A DNA stretch of 64,000 nt, from positions 62,001 to 126,000 of the forward strand of contig JAFTXG010000031.1 in assembly GCA_017461725.1 (NCBI GenBank). Direction: 5' to 3'. This document shows, one piece after another, positions 1 to 7,804 of the stretch (the first letter of the stretch is position 1; every line of letters begins with the position of its first letter). A program made the position numbers and the translations under genes. Below the pieces are notes generated by a model. It saw only the letters and a program-made list of their open reading frames with translations, had not been told where the DNA came from and made no database searches. This DNA is from Lachnospiraceae bacterium. Its GTDB lineage: Bacteria > Bacillota > Clostridia > Lachnospirales > Lachnospiraceae.

Positions 1-510
1 ATTGGCGGAAAGACGGGGATATCACTGGCGCAGTCGTCGGTGATGGGGCACGAGCCGATGATCGATCTGGTGGCAGTTTATCGGATGAAGCTGCCGTTTT
101 TTCCGGATGCTGCAGCAGAACTTACGATCGTGCAGCGCAGCAGAAAGAGAGCGTTCGGAGAGGCGGCTTATTTGACCGACAGCAGTGTAAAGTACGTGTA
201 TATCACATCTCAGGGAGAGGTTTATCATGAGGATATGTATTGTAGTTACATTAAGCCCAAAACAGAAAAAATTGCCCGATCTGAGGTGGAGGACAGGCGA
301 AACGCAGACGGCAGCAGATACAGCGCCTGTGATTTCTGCGGCGATGAGCCGACGGTCTCGGAGGTATGGATCACCGAATAGGGAGAGGCCTACCACCTGT
401 CGGAATACTGCCGGGGAATCTGGCATAATGTGACCCGTATACCGATCACGGAGGTGGAAGGGAAGCGAGCCTGTAGTAAGTGCGGGACAGAAACGGATGA
501 CACAGAATAA
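1..510 (+). pseudogene. TadG-like pilus-locus protein, C-terminal part, interrupted by an amber codon
   Basis: The frame is open from the window edge, so the N-terminus lies outside. The visible part reads like C-terminal regions of secreted TadE/TadG-type proteins of Clostridial tad loci (hydrophobic stretch MIDLVAVYRMKLPF, then VQRSRKRAF). Two tandem C-terminal modules follow, each with T-x-x-G-E-x-Y-H, a Cys and a C-x-x-C pair (CDFC near 338-349, CSKC near 472-483), possibly a small zinc or disulfide knuckle. A TAG at 379-381 stops the frame between them, but the same frame continues for 42 codons to TAA at 508-510. The TAG sits exactly where the first module has Gln (YITSQGEVYH against WITE-stop-GEAYH), so a CAG to TAG change is the simplest explanation. 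Product identity is moderately sure; loss of function is not established, because the first module remains intact. Confidence 0.6.
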
Positions 511-557
511 TTGAAAGCCTGCTAAAGGTTCTGCGTGTTGAAGGGAAAGGAAGTCGG

Positions 558-983
558 GTGGATATGGATGTGATCGTGGGCATTGTGTTAAGTATAGGTG
601 CGTTGGAGGATTGGAGGACAAAGCAGATATCCCTATGGTTTCCGCTGATCGGCATGGTCGCGGGGGTGGTAGTCCGTGCGATGGAAGCGTCTCTCGGGAC
701 GGCGGATTTCTGGTTGGGAATGCTCATTGGATTGTGCGCCCTGGCGATTGCAGCATTGAGCGGAGGACAGATTGGCAGCGGAGATGGGTTGGTTCTGACT
801 GTCTGCGGAATTTGTCTGGGGTGGCGGCGAGTGCTGACCCTGTTGTTCTGCAGCATGCTTCTGTTTCTGATTGTTGGGGTGGGCGGGATATTGACAAAAA
901 GGTGGACCGGCAGACAATCCATCGCGTTTGTTCCGTTTATCTGGAGTGCATTTTTGATCGAATGTCTGTCAAAGGCAATTTAG
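558..983 (+). CDS. A24 prepilin peptidase (TadV/CpaA-like)
   Basis: A polytopic membrane aspartic protease of 141 residues, expected to cleave the leader of Flp/TadE-type prepilins at the cytoplasmic face. The two aspartates expected for family A24 are visible: D18 in LEDWRTKQIS and D76 in the GSGD motif (residues 73-76). Hydrophobic segments at about 4-16, 27-41, 51-68, 77-86 and 92-109 fit the short peptidase-only form without the methyltransferase domain. GTG at 558 is taken as start; ATG at 564 would also work and no strong ribosome site decides between them. It lies between a TadG-like and a TadE-like gene, which supports a role in the same pilus locus. Confidence 0.82.
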   Translation: MDMDVIVGIVLSIGALEDWRTKQISLWFPLIGMVAGVVVRAMEASLGTADFWLGMLIGLCALAIAALSGGQIGSGDGLVLTVCGICLGWRRVLTLLFCSMLLFLIVGVGGILTKRWTGRQSIAFVPFIWSAFLIECLSKAI

Positions 984-1042
984 ATAAGGGGTTCTACATT
1001 AACTTTATATAATGAAAGAAAAATCCCGAAAGGAGTTTATTT

Positions 1043-1450
1043 ATGCATACGATAGAATCCTCTGTGCTGGTACCGTTAGGGCTGGGCCTGATCGTCATTT
1101 TGCTGACGCTCACATTTTATCTTCATGACCAGGTTGTGCTCACGGCTGAATATTCATCGACGATACTGGAGTGGCAGATGCAGCCGGGCAAATGGACGGA
1201 CGCAGCGTGTGAGGAGGAAGCAGAGCAGTGGGATGAGTGGCTGCTGATCACGCAGGTATCCGTGCTGCAAATGAAAGCCGGGGATGCATGGTTCGCTCTG
1301 CGGACGAGAGAAGAATACCGTCTGTTTGACAGCGCGCTTCGCATGCTGGAGCAAAGAATAGCGGAAGAATATGAGTTGCCGACGAAGCGGATGATAAAGA
1401 TTGATCCCTGCTGGCTTAAACGGATATGGAAGGTGGTTGAAGTGACATGA
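1043..1450 (+). CDS. TadE-like pseudopilin or pilus assembly protein
   Basis: A 135-residue bitopic protein. A short N-terminal head with Glu (MHTIESSVLVPLG) precedes one membrane segment at about 9-28 and an extracellular acidic domain, the layout of TadE-family minor pseudopilins, which are processed by the A24 peptidase encoded just upstream. AAAGGAG lies 7-13 bases before the ATG. Its last codons overlap the next gene by four bases (ATGA), indicating translational coupling. Sequence divergence from canonical TadE makes the exact family uncertain. Confidence 0.6.
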   Translation: MHTIESSVLVPLGLGLIVILLTLTFYLHDQVVLTAEYSSTILEWQMQPGKWTDAACEEEAEQWDEWLLITQVSVLQMKAGDAWFALRTREEYRLFDSALRMLEQRIAEEYELPTKRMIKIDPCWLKRIWKVVEVT

Positions 1451-2406
1451 AGGTAAGCTATTTCAGAGAGATGCGAAATCATCATTTGGTGGTCACGGCG
1501 GGAGATAGCCTGTGTGCGGATTATCAAATGAAAATGATCAGGAAAAATGCGATCGGGGGACTGATCTGCCCGGCAATGCGGCAGGTTGACGGGGAAACCG
1601 AATATGACTATCTGATTACCGGCTGCCAGTCTCTGCAGACGTTTGTGGAGACTGCCCCTGTTTCCGGTGCTGTGCTGGCTGCTCTGGTGAATGGATTATG
1701 TGCAGTCTTGAATGAACTTGAACGTTATCTGTTGGACGGAGAATATTTGGCCATCCGACCGGAATATATATATTTGGAAAGGGCGGGAGAGGAAGTTGTG
1801 AGAGTGAAGTACTGTATATTTCCGTTTCAGCCCCAGGCCTTGGACGAGCAGCTTCGTGAGCTGTTTAAGTATGTGATCAATGAAGTTGATTATGAGGATA
1901 GTGAGGCAGTGAGGGTGGCCTATGACCTGTTTCAGGCAGCTTCCGGGGATGCTGTTGATCCGATGGAGCTGGTTCGATTAGTGGGAATGCTGAATAAGGA
2001 AGCGCAGTCTGCCTCCAAAATAAACGCAGGAACAAACATAGGGAAAAACACAGAAAAAAATGCAGAGACAAATACAAGGGCAAGTACAGGAAAAAATGCA
2101 GAGACAAATACAGGGGGAGATACCGGGAGGAATATAGAGACGAATGCGGAGATGGACTCCATGACCACGGCAGCCATCGGCTTAACGTCAAAAAACGGTA
2201 TAGTCCAGAGCGGAAAGTCTGCCTTATCGGAGGCGCATTTAATGACAATGCGGTCCGAAGAAATCCTGTGGGTGGATGACCGCCAGAGTGAAAAGGTAAA
2301 GCATCGGCGGCCGGCGGACAGAAAGCGTGCTGATAAATGTGAAATCAACTTGCCTGAGACCGGAAAAAAGAGTATACTGAACATGATAATCCGAAACAGG
2401 AGGTAA
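1447..2406 (+). CDS. DUF6382-like protein without an FHA domain
   Basis: The first 180 residues resemble the N-terminal DUF6382 domain found beside Tad-like loci of Clostridia (MKVSYFREMRNHHLVV, then YDYLITGCQSLQTF). Relatives usually continue into a linker and an FHA phosphothreonine-binding domain. Here the rest (about 185-319) is a low-complexity Asn/Thr/Lys-rich tail with near-repeats of KNAETNT, ending in a basic stretch, and no FHA signature is visible. It may therefore be a shortened family member. No signal peptide or membrane segment is seen, so it is probably cytoplasmic, perhaps acting on the secretion ATPase; that role is inference. Confidence 0.55.
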   Translation: MKVSYFREMRNHHLVVTAGDSLCADYQMKMIRKNAIGGLICPAMRQVDGETEYDYLITGCQSLQTFVETAPVSGAVLAALVNGLCAVLNELERYLLDGEYLAIRPEYIYLERAGEEVVRVKYCIFPFQPQALDEQLRELFKYVINEVDYEDSEAVRVAYDLFQAASGDAVDPMELVRLVGMLNKEAQSASKINAGTNIGKNTEKNAETNTRASTGKNAETNTGGDTGRNIETNAEMDSMTTAAIGLTSKNGIVQSGKSALSEAHLMTMRSEEILWVDDRQSEKVKHRRPADRKRADKCEINLPETGKKSILNMIIRNRR

Positions 2407-2411
2407 TTTAG

Positions 2412-2831
2412 ATGAAATCAGACAACTGTATTTTTTGTAAAATCGCGAATGGAGAGATTCCCTCCTCCACCGTTTATGAGGATAACGATTTCAGAGCGAT
2501 TCTGGATCTTAGTCCGGCGGCTAAAGGGCACACACTGATTCTGCCGAAAGCACACTTTGATGATGTGACCAATCTGGACGAGACTCTGGGTGCGAAGGTG
2601 GTACCTCTGGCAGCAAGGATTGGAAGGGCGATGAAGAGCGGTCTGGGATGTGCAGGGTTTAATCTGGTTCAGAATAACGGAGTGGCAGCCGGACAGACGG
2701 TAATGCATTTTCATCTGCATGTGATTCCCAGATATGAAGGCGGACCGGAGATTGTCACATGGACGCCGGGAGAGACCACAGCAGAAGACCGGGAGGAGAC
2801 GGCAAAGAAGATTGCGGCGGCATTAATCTGA
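2412..2831 (+). CDS. HIT family nucleotide hydrolase/transferase
   Basis: A 139-residue cytoplasmic histidine-triad protein. The triad H99-x-H101-x-H103 occurs in MHFHLHVIPR, and the N-terminal CIFCKI motif typical of HINT/HIT proteins is at residues 6-11. Family members hydrolyse nucleoside phosphoramidates or related mononucleotide conjugates; the physiological substrate cannot be told from sequence. AGGAGG at 2398-2403 serves the ATG at 2412. It sits five bases after the DUF6382 gene and ahead of a good terminator, so it is probably the last gene of the upstream transcript, although functionally unrelated to pili. Confidence 0.9.
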   Translation: MKSDNCIFCKIANGEIPSSTVYEDNDFRAILDLSPAAKGHTLILPKAHFDDVTNLDETLGAKVVPLAARIGRAMKSGLGCAGFNLVQNNGVAAGQTVMHFHLHVIPRYEGGPEIVTWTPGETTAEDREETAKKIAAALI

Positions 2832-2866
2832 GTCTGGAGCAGATGGCCGAAGCGCGATGTATATGT

Positions 2867-2913
2867 ACAAAAGAGTTCCTTTGGCACAATACACTCATGG
2901 GAACTCTTTTTTG
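2867..2913 (+). terminator. Rho-independent terminator after the HIT gene
   Basis: AAAAGAGTTCC pairs with GGAACTCTTTT across a 19-base loop and is followed by more T residues. It closes the 1-2831 transcript. Confidence 0.8.
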
Positions 2914-3071
2914 TTTGGGAAGATCAAGGAAAATGTTGTTTTGGTTTGAAATTGTTAAATATTAAGGGGTCAACAGCCGACAGAAGTGAATTTAAATGTC
3001 GAAATGTGCAAAAAAATGCGCATTCGCGCACGGAAATCAGGCACTTTGTCAATGGATTGTCATAAATTAGA

Positions 3072-3167
3072 CGAAAGGTTGCCAAAATGAGCACAAAATG
3101 ATATAGTATCAGTTACTTGGCTTTGGCCTTTCGGTTTTGTGCTCACCTGCGTTGTCCGGACACGCAG
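3072..3167 (+). other. Intergenic segment with crossing inverted repeats (possible structured RNA)
   Basis: CGAAAGG at 3072-3078 can pair with CCTTTCG at 3127-3133, and GAGCACAAAA at 3089-3098 can pair with TTTTGTGCTC at 3135-3144. The two pairings cross, so they would form a pseudoknot or exclude one another. A third hairpin, CTGCGT with ACGCAG around the palindrome TGTCCGGACA, covers 3147-3167. No protein-coding frame is convincing here. The segment lies upstream of the promoter at 3348-3376, so it would need its own promoter or act as DNA. Confidence 0.3.
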
Positions 3168-3347
3168 CGGCAATATCGGGATCATGTTCTGATGGATGTG
3201 GCAAAGTTGATCGAATGGGACAGGCAAAACAGGGCGAAAATGGCACTTTTTGCGATATCCCCCGCTTTTTGATGAATTGATTCGATAATATTGTTGAAAA
3301 AAAGGCTGAAATGCAACATTAAATTATACAGATTTGCCAGCAAAATA

Positions 3348-3376
3348 TTGACAAAAATCTGACTATGCGGTAAACT
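3348..3376 (+). promoter_or_regulatory. Sigma-A type promoter of the ABC import operon
   Basis: TTGACA at 3348-3353, 17-base spacer, TAAACT at 3371-3376. The predicted start of transcription, near 3383, leaves a leader of about 45 bases before the first gene. Confidence 0.7.
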
Positions 3377-3427
3377 GTTACATAGTTCGATGATTGTAAT
3401 GAAAACATGTAAAAAGGAGGAATGATT

Positions 3428-4393
3428 GTGGCGGAAAAAGAGTTGCGCAAGCAAGCGCAAAAAGAAGAACGGGCAGCTGCGAAGAAGGAAAAGAAGATCG
3501 TCACCAAAGCGATGAGAAAGAGACGCGACGGATTACTGTTTGCACTCTTATTGTCCCCAGCGATTATTTTCTTTGTGGTGTTCGTCATCTACCCGGTGTT
3601 GTACAATGTTTACCTGAGTTTCCATGAGTGGAACATGGTTAGCCCGAACAAGAAGTTTGTAGGCATTAAGAACTATGAGAATCTGTTTAAGGATGGAGAG
3701 TTTATACAGAGCGTGGGCACCACGTTCAAGTATATCGGAATCTGTCTGATAACCATCTTTGTGTTCCCTTATTTCCTCTCTTATGCGATGGTACATCTGA
3801 TCGATAAGGGCCAGGAGACCTACAGATCCGTTCTGTTCTTCCCTAGCTTGATTTCTCTGTCGGTTGGCGCTATCGTGTTCCAGTTCCTGTTCCGTGGCAT
3901 CGGCGGACCTATCAATGCGATGCTGGCATGGTTTGGAGTCGAAAAAATAAGCTGGCTAAACGATGGACCAACGGCGATCCTCGTTATTGCATTTGTTGCG
4001 ACCTGGAAAACCTTCGGTTATAACATGCTGATTTTCCTTGGTGCGATCCTTGAGGTTCCCACCGAGCTGATCGAGGCGGCTAAGTTGGAGAATGCTTCCA
4101 AATGGAAGATCTTCTGGCGTATCGTGCTTCCGCTGACTTCCTCCACTGCATTCTATGCGTTCGTAATCACCTTTACCTACGGCCTTGGCCAGGTGTTCAC
4201 CCCTACGAATATTTTGACCAGTGGTGGTCCCACCAACTCCACTTCTAACTTGGTTTACACCATTTACGAGGCAGCGTTCTTCACCTTCCAGAGCGGACGT
4301 GCTGCAGCGACAGCTCTTGTAACGCTGGCGATCGTTATGGTAGTAGTAGTGCTGTATCAGGCACTGGAAAAGAAGGTGCACTATGCAAACTAA
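3428..4393 (+). CDS. Sugar ABC transporter permease (MalF/UgpA type)
   Basis: Inner-membrane permease of a carbohydrate-type ABC importer, about 321 residues with six predicted membrane segments after a long Lys/Glu/Ala-rich cytoplasmic N-terminus. The EAA loop that contacts the ATPase is visible near residue 216 (EAAKLENASKWKIFW). GTG at 3428 is chosen over ATG at 3422 because AGGAGG ends at 3420, giving 7 bases to GTG but only 1 to ATG. It overlaps the next permease by 11 bases. The order permease-permease-ATPase-lipoprotein in one operon gives a complete import system. Substrate is not readable from this subunit. Confidence 0.88.
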   Translation: MAEKELRKQAQKEERAAAKKEKKIVTKAMRKRRDGLLFALLLSPAIIFFVVFVIYPVLYNVYLSFHEWNMVSPNKKFVGIKNYENLFKDGEFIQSVGTTFKYIGICLITIFVFPYFLSYAMVHLIDKGQETYRSVLFFPSLISLSVGAIVFQFLFRGIGGPINAMLAWFGVEKISWLNDGPTAILVIAFVATWKTFGYNMLIFLGAILEVPTELIEAAKLENASKWKIFWRIVLPLTSSTAFYAFVITFTYGLGQVFTPTNILTSGGPTNSTSNLVYTIYEAAFFTFQSGRAAATALVTLAIVMVVVVLYQALEKKVHYAN

Positions 4394-5222
4394 AAAAGTT
4401 AAGAACACATTAAAACAGATTTTTTGGCACGCAGTGATCATCGCGACGGTGATCGTGTTCCTGTACCCGTTCCTGTACATGGTTCTCACCTCTTTGAAAC
4501 CCTTTGCAGATATCGTGGCTTCCGGAGCAAACATTTTTCCGAAACGTATCACCTTTGACAACTACATACATACTGCAGACGCAGTTCCGTTGCTTCGTGT
4601 TATTGCTAACTCCTTTATGGTAGCGACCCTTACGATGACCGTAAAGATGATTACCAGCGTATTGGGAGCATATGCGCTGACTTTCCTTCCGAATAAGTAT
4701 TCAAACAAGGTGTTTTATTTCTTCATCATCACCATGTTTGTTCCTTTCTCGGTTATCATGCTTCCCAACTATCTGACTCTGGCCAAATTGAGCCTGTTGG
4801 ATACGATTGTCGGCGTTTCGCTTCCTCAGTTCGCTGATGCATCCGCGATTTTCCGTCTGCGTCAGTCCATGAGACTGGTTCCCAAGTCTCTGATTGAGGC
4901 TGCACGTTTGGATAAGGTTCCTCACATGACCTGTCTGACCAAGATTGTTATGCCGCTGATCAAGTCCTCCATCGCTTCTCAGTGTATTTTCATGTTTGTA
5001 AACTGCTGGAATGAGTATGTATGGCCCATGCTGATTCTGAGAAATCAGGAGATGATGACCATCACTCTGGCGATGAAGAAGTTTAGTGGTTCCGAGGGTA
5101 GTACCGGATGGGGTACTTCCATGGCACTGGCAACCATTTCTGTAGCCCTGCCGCTGGTATTGTACCTGATTGCACAGAAACAGATTATCAGCTCGTTTAT
5201 GAGTTCTGGTATCAAGGAATAA
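4383..5222 (+). CDS. Sugar ABC transporter permease (MalG/UgpE type)
   Basis: Second permease subunit of 279 residues with six membrane segments and the EAA loop EAARLDKVPHMTCLTKIVMP near residues 165-185. It would form a heterodimer with the product of the preceding gene, into which its start codon overlaps. Codon choice becomes markedly biased toward a small set of codons from here to the end of the operon, which suggests high expression. The stop is followed after 15 bases by the ATPase gene with a good ribosome site (AGGAG). Confidence 0.88.
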   Translation: MQTKKVKNTLKQIFWHAVIIATVIVFLYPFLYMVLTSLKPFADIVASGANIFPKRITFDNYIHTADAVPLLRVIANSFMVATLTMTVKMITSVLGAYALTFLPNKYSNKVFYFFIITMFVPFSVIMLPNYLTLAKLSLLDTIVGVSLPQFADASAIFRLRQSMRLVPKSLIEAARLDKVPHMTCLTKIVMPLIKSSIASQCIFMFVNCWNEYVWPMLILRNQEMMTITLAMKKFSGSEGSTGWGTSMALATISVALPLVLYLIAQKQIISSFMSSGIKE

Positions 5223-5237
5223 GAGGAGCGTAAAACG

Positions 5238-6311
5238 ATGAACGATATTGTATTTAAGAATGTATGTAAATCCTATGATGGTAAAGTAAACGTAATCGAA
5301 AATCTGAACCTGACTATTCCTGCCGGACAGAGACTGATCCTTCTGGGACCCTCCGGATGTGGAAAGAGTACGATTCTTCGTATGATCGCAGGTCTTGAGA
5401 GCATCACCTCCGGTGATCTCTACATGGGCGGTGTCAGAGTAAACGATATCGAGCCCGGTGACCGAGATGTGGCTATGGTATTCCAGAACTACGCACTGTA
5501 CCCTCACATGACTGTAAACAAGAATATCCAGTTCGGTATGGAAATTGCAAAGGTTCCGAAGGCCGAGAGAGATAAGCAGACTGATTGGGCGCTGGAAATC
5601 CTCGGACTTTCTGAGTACAAGGAGAGACTTCCCAGACAGCTTTCCGGTGGACAGAGACAGCGAGTTGCACTCTGCCGTGCACTGGTAAAGAAGGCTCCTT
5701 TCTTCCTGCTGGATGAGCCCCTTTCCAACCTGGATGCTCAGCTGAGAACTTCCGCTCGTGCAGAGCTGGTTAAGATTCATGAGGTATATCATCCGACCTT
5801 CATTTATGTAACCCACGACCAGATTGAGGCGATGACCGTAGGTCAGAACATTGTTATTCTGGATAAGAGTATCATTCAGCAGATGGGTACTCCCGATGAG
5901 ATCTACAACAAGCCCGCTAACGTATTCGTAGCTAAGTTCATCGGTTCTCCTTGTATGAATGTAGGTGACGCGAGAGTGGCTGACGGCAAGCTGTGGATCG
6001 GTGAGGATGGAGTTGAGATTCCTGATGATTGGAAGGTCATCATCGGCGATCGCAGCCGCATTAAATTCGGTATCCGCCCTGAGCATATCGATTTCGCAGA
6101 GGGCAGCGGTGATGTTCACGCTAAGGTTACCTACACCGAGAACCATGGTAACAAGCTGGTAGTTGCATACGTTTCCGGCGGAAATGAGATGATGGCTTGT
6201 CTGGATCCTTTCTACAAGCTGGGTGATGATATGTACATGAACATCCAGTGGGATAAGATCCACTTCTTCGACGCAGATACCGATAAGAATATCGGCTATC
6301 CTGCAAGATAA
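5238..6311 (+). CDS. ABC transporter ATPase (UgpC/MsmK/MalK type)
   Basis: Cytoplasmic ATPase of 357 residues that energises the importer. Walker A GPSGCGKST at 37-45, Q-loop at Q83, signature LSGGQ at 135-139, Walker B ending FFLLDE at 155-160 and an H-loop in YVTHD near 190. A C-terminal TOBE-like regulatory region of about 120 residues follows, as in MalK and UgpC. This group includes multitask ATPases (MsmX, MsmK) that serve several importers; the three Lpl-type systems further along lack their own ATPase, so this protein may also serve them (inference). Confidence 0.9.
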   Translation: MNDIVFKNVCKSYDGKVNVIENLNLTIPAGQRLILLGPSGCGKSTILRMIAGLESITSGDLYMGGVRVNDIEPGDRDVAMVFQNYALYPHMTVNKNIQFGMEIAKVPKAERDKQTDWALEILGLSEYKERLPRQLSGGQRQRVALCRALVKKAPFFLLDEPLSNLDAQLRTSARAELVKIHEVYHPTFIYVTHDQIEAMTVGQNIVILDKSIIQQMGTPDEIYNKPANVFVAKFIGSPCMNVGDARVADGKLWIGEDGVEIPDDWKVIIGDRSRIKFGIRPEHIDFAEGSGDVHAKVTYTENHGNKLVVAYVSGGNEMMACLDPFYKLGDDMYMNIQWDKIHFFDADTDKNIGYPAR

Positions 6312-6347
6312 TCATTGCTCCACATGGAGAGCACCAAAAACGTACCC

Positions 6348-6365
6348 CAGCGGAAAAATCCGCTG
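6348..6365 (+). other. Intercistronic hairpin between ATPase and lipoprotein genes
   Basis: CAGCGGA and TCCGCTG form a perfect 7-base-pair stem with an AAAA loop. No U tract follows, so it is more likely an mRNA stability or processing element that protects the downstream lipoprotein message than a terminator. Confidence 0.5.
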
Positions 6366-6386
6366 AAAATAAAAGGAGGAAACACA

Positions 6387-7676
6387 ATGAAGAAATTATT
6401 TGCAATGCTTCTTGCGCTGGTAATGGTTCTGTCTCTGGCAGCTTGTCAGCCCAAGGAAAAGACCGATGGCCCCATCGAGATCGAGTTCCTGCACACCCAT
6501 GGTGAGACCTTCGGTGGTCCCGCTCTGGAGGAAATCATCAAAGAGTTCAACGAGACCAACGGCAAGGGTATCACCGTAAAGACCGTTCTTGGCGCTAGCT
6601 ACAATGAGACCATGGCTACCCTGCAGTCCTCTCTGGCTGCTGGCACCGAGCCTGCTCTGTCTACCGTAGCTTACTCTCACCTGAACTATGCAGGTCTGAA
6701 CTTCAACTACGTTCCGATTTCTGACGTAATTGAGAAGTACTTCCCCGAGGATAAGGATTATCTGACCAACAAGTATGAGGATTCCATTCTTTCTCTGGGT
6801 ACCACCGTTGATGGCAATCTGCTTGGCTGCCCTTATGGTCTGTCCATTCCGTTGATGTACTATAACAAGGGTCTGCTTGAGCAGGCTGGTCTTGACACCG
6901 AGAATCTTCCTACCACCTGGCAGGAGGTTAGAGAGTACGCTAAGGCGATTGTTGATAAGACCGGTAAGGCTGGTCTCTACATCCAGATCGTAGGCGATAC
7001 CTACTCCATCATCCCTATGTTCTATCAGGCTGGCATCGATCCCATCTACGATAAGGATTCCGATGGCGACGGTTACAGAACTGATCTGGCTACCGATGGC
7101 GCTGTTGAGGTTTGGACATTCTTCCAGGATATGTTCGAGGAAGGCACCGCTGTTTACATGACCAACGCAGAGGGACAGGCAGCTATGATCGCTGGCGATC
7201 TGGGTATGTACCTGACCACCTCCGCACGTATCAACATGTTCACTGATTGTGGACAGGACATCATCACCGGCTACCATCCTAAGTGGGAAGGCAGAGACCT
7301 GGCTGTTTGTCTGGGTGGTAACATGCTTACTATCTGGGGCCAGACCGAGGCTAAGCAGAAGGCAGCTTGGGAGTTCATCAAGTTCTGTCTGGAGCCCGAG
7401 AACATGGCTAAGTTTGATAACGCTACCGGTTATGTACCTCCTACAAAGGACGTTACTGCTGAGCAGTACACCATGCTTGAGCACCCCATGCTGAAGGATG
7501 TTGTTGATGAGAAGACCTACGCACGTCCTTGGACCAGCTGGCCCGGAGCTGCAGGTCTGCAGGTTGACCAGCACCTTGTAACCCTTCGTGACAAGATCTA
7601 CCATGACGGCGTTGACGTTAAGACTGCTCTTCAGGAAGTAACCGATACCATCAATGGTCTGATCAGCGAGGACTAA
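6387..7676 (+). CDS. Extracellular solute-binding lipoprotein, family 1 (UgpB-like)
   Basis: Ligand-binding lipoprotein of 429 residues for the importer encoded upstream. The signal peptide MKKLFAMLLALVMVLSLAAC ends in a lipobox, so the mature protein would be anchored to the outer membrane face by its N-terminal Cys. The start at 6387 follows AAAGGAGG; a longer frame from 6315 would hide the signal peptide. A loop DKDSDGDGYRTD near residue 210-225 matches the EF-hand calcium pattern D-x-D-x-D-G. Resemblance around ATGYVPP to UgpB-type proteins hints at glycerol-3-phosphate or a related sugar, but this is weak. Codon bias is the strongest in the window. Confidence 0.85.
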   Translation: MKKLFAMLLALVMVLSLAACQPKEKTDGPIEIEFLHTHGETFGGPALEEIIKEFNETNGKGITVKTVLGASYNETMATLQSSLAAGTEPALSTVAYSHLNYAGLNFNYVPISDVIEKYFPEDKDYLTNKYEDSILSLGTTVDGNLLGCPYGLSIPLMYYNKGLLEQAGLDTENLPTTWQEVREYAKAIVDKTGKAGLYIQIVGDTYSIIPMFYQAGIDPIYDKDSDGDGYRTDLATDGAVEVWTFFQDMFEEGTAVYMTNAEGQAAMIAGDLGMYLTTSARINMFTDCGQDIITGYHPKWEGRDLAVCLGGNMLTIWGQTEAKQKAAWEFIKFCLEPENMAKFDNATGYVPPTKDVTAEQYTMLEHPMLKDVVDEKTYARPWTSWPGAAGLQVDQHLVTLRDKIYHDGVDVKTALQEVTDTINGLISED

Positions 7677-7728
7677 TTAAAAACTAAATATTGAGCTTAT
7701 ACCTTGATCGATTGATCAGGTAACAAGA

Positions 7729-7754
7729 AAGGGCGTCCCGAATGGGGCGCCCTT
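7729..7754 (+). terminator. Terminator of the ABC operon, between convergent genes
   Basis: AAGGGCGTCCC pairs with GGGGCGCCCTT (one T-G wobble) around a GAAT loop, with TT and ATT after it. It ends the operon facing murG. Confidence 0.75.
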
Positions 7755-7804
7755 ATTGATAGACGGTGACAGTAACAGTCACAAGATTACATTTTAATAT
7801 CCAC

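Noticed and set aside
4701-6263. Antisense open frame of 520 codons across the permease and ATPase genes
   Set aside because: It lies wholly opposite conserved ABC genes with clear motifs; strong codon bias in those genes removes antisense stops. Its product has no recognisable domain.
6396-7604. Antisense open frame of 402 codons across the lipoprotein gene
   Set aside because: Same cause; the plus-strand gene has signal peptide, lipobox and ribosome site.
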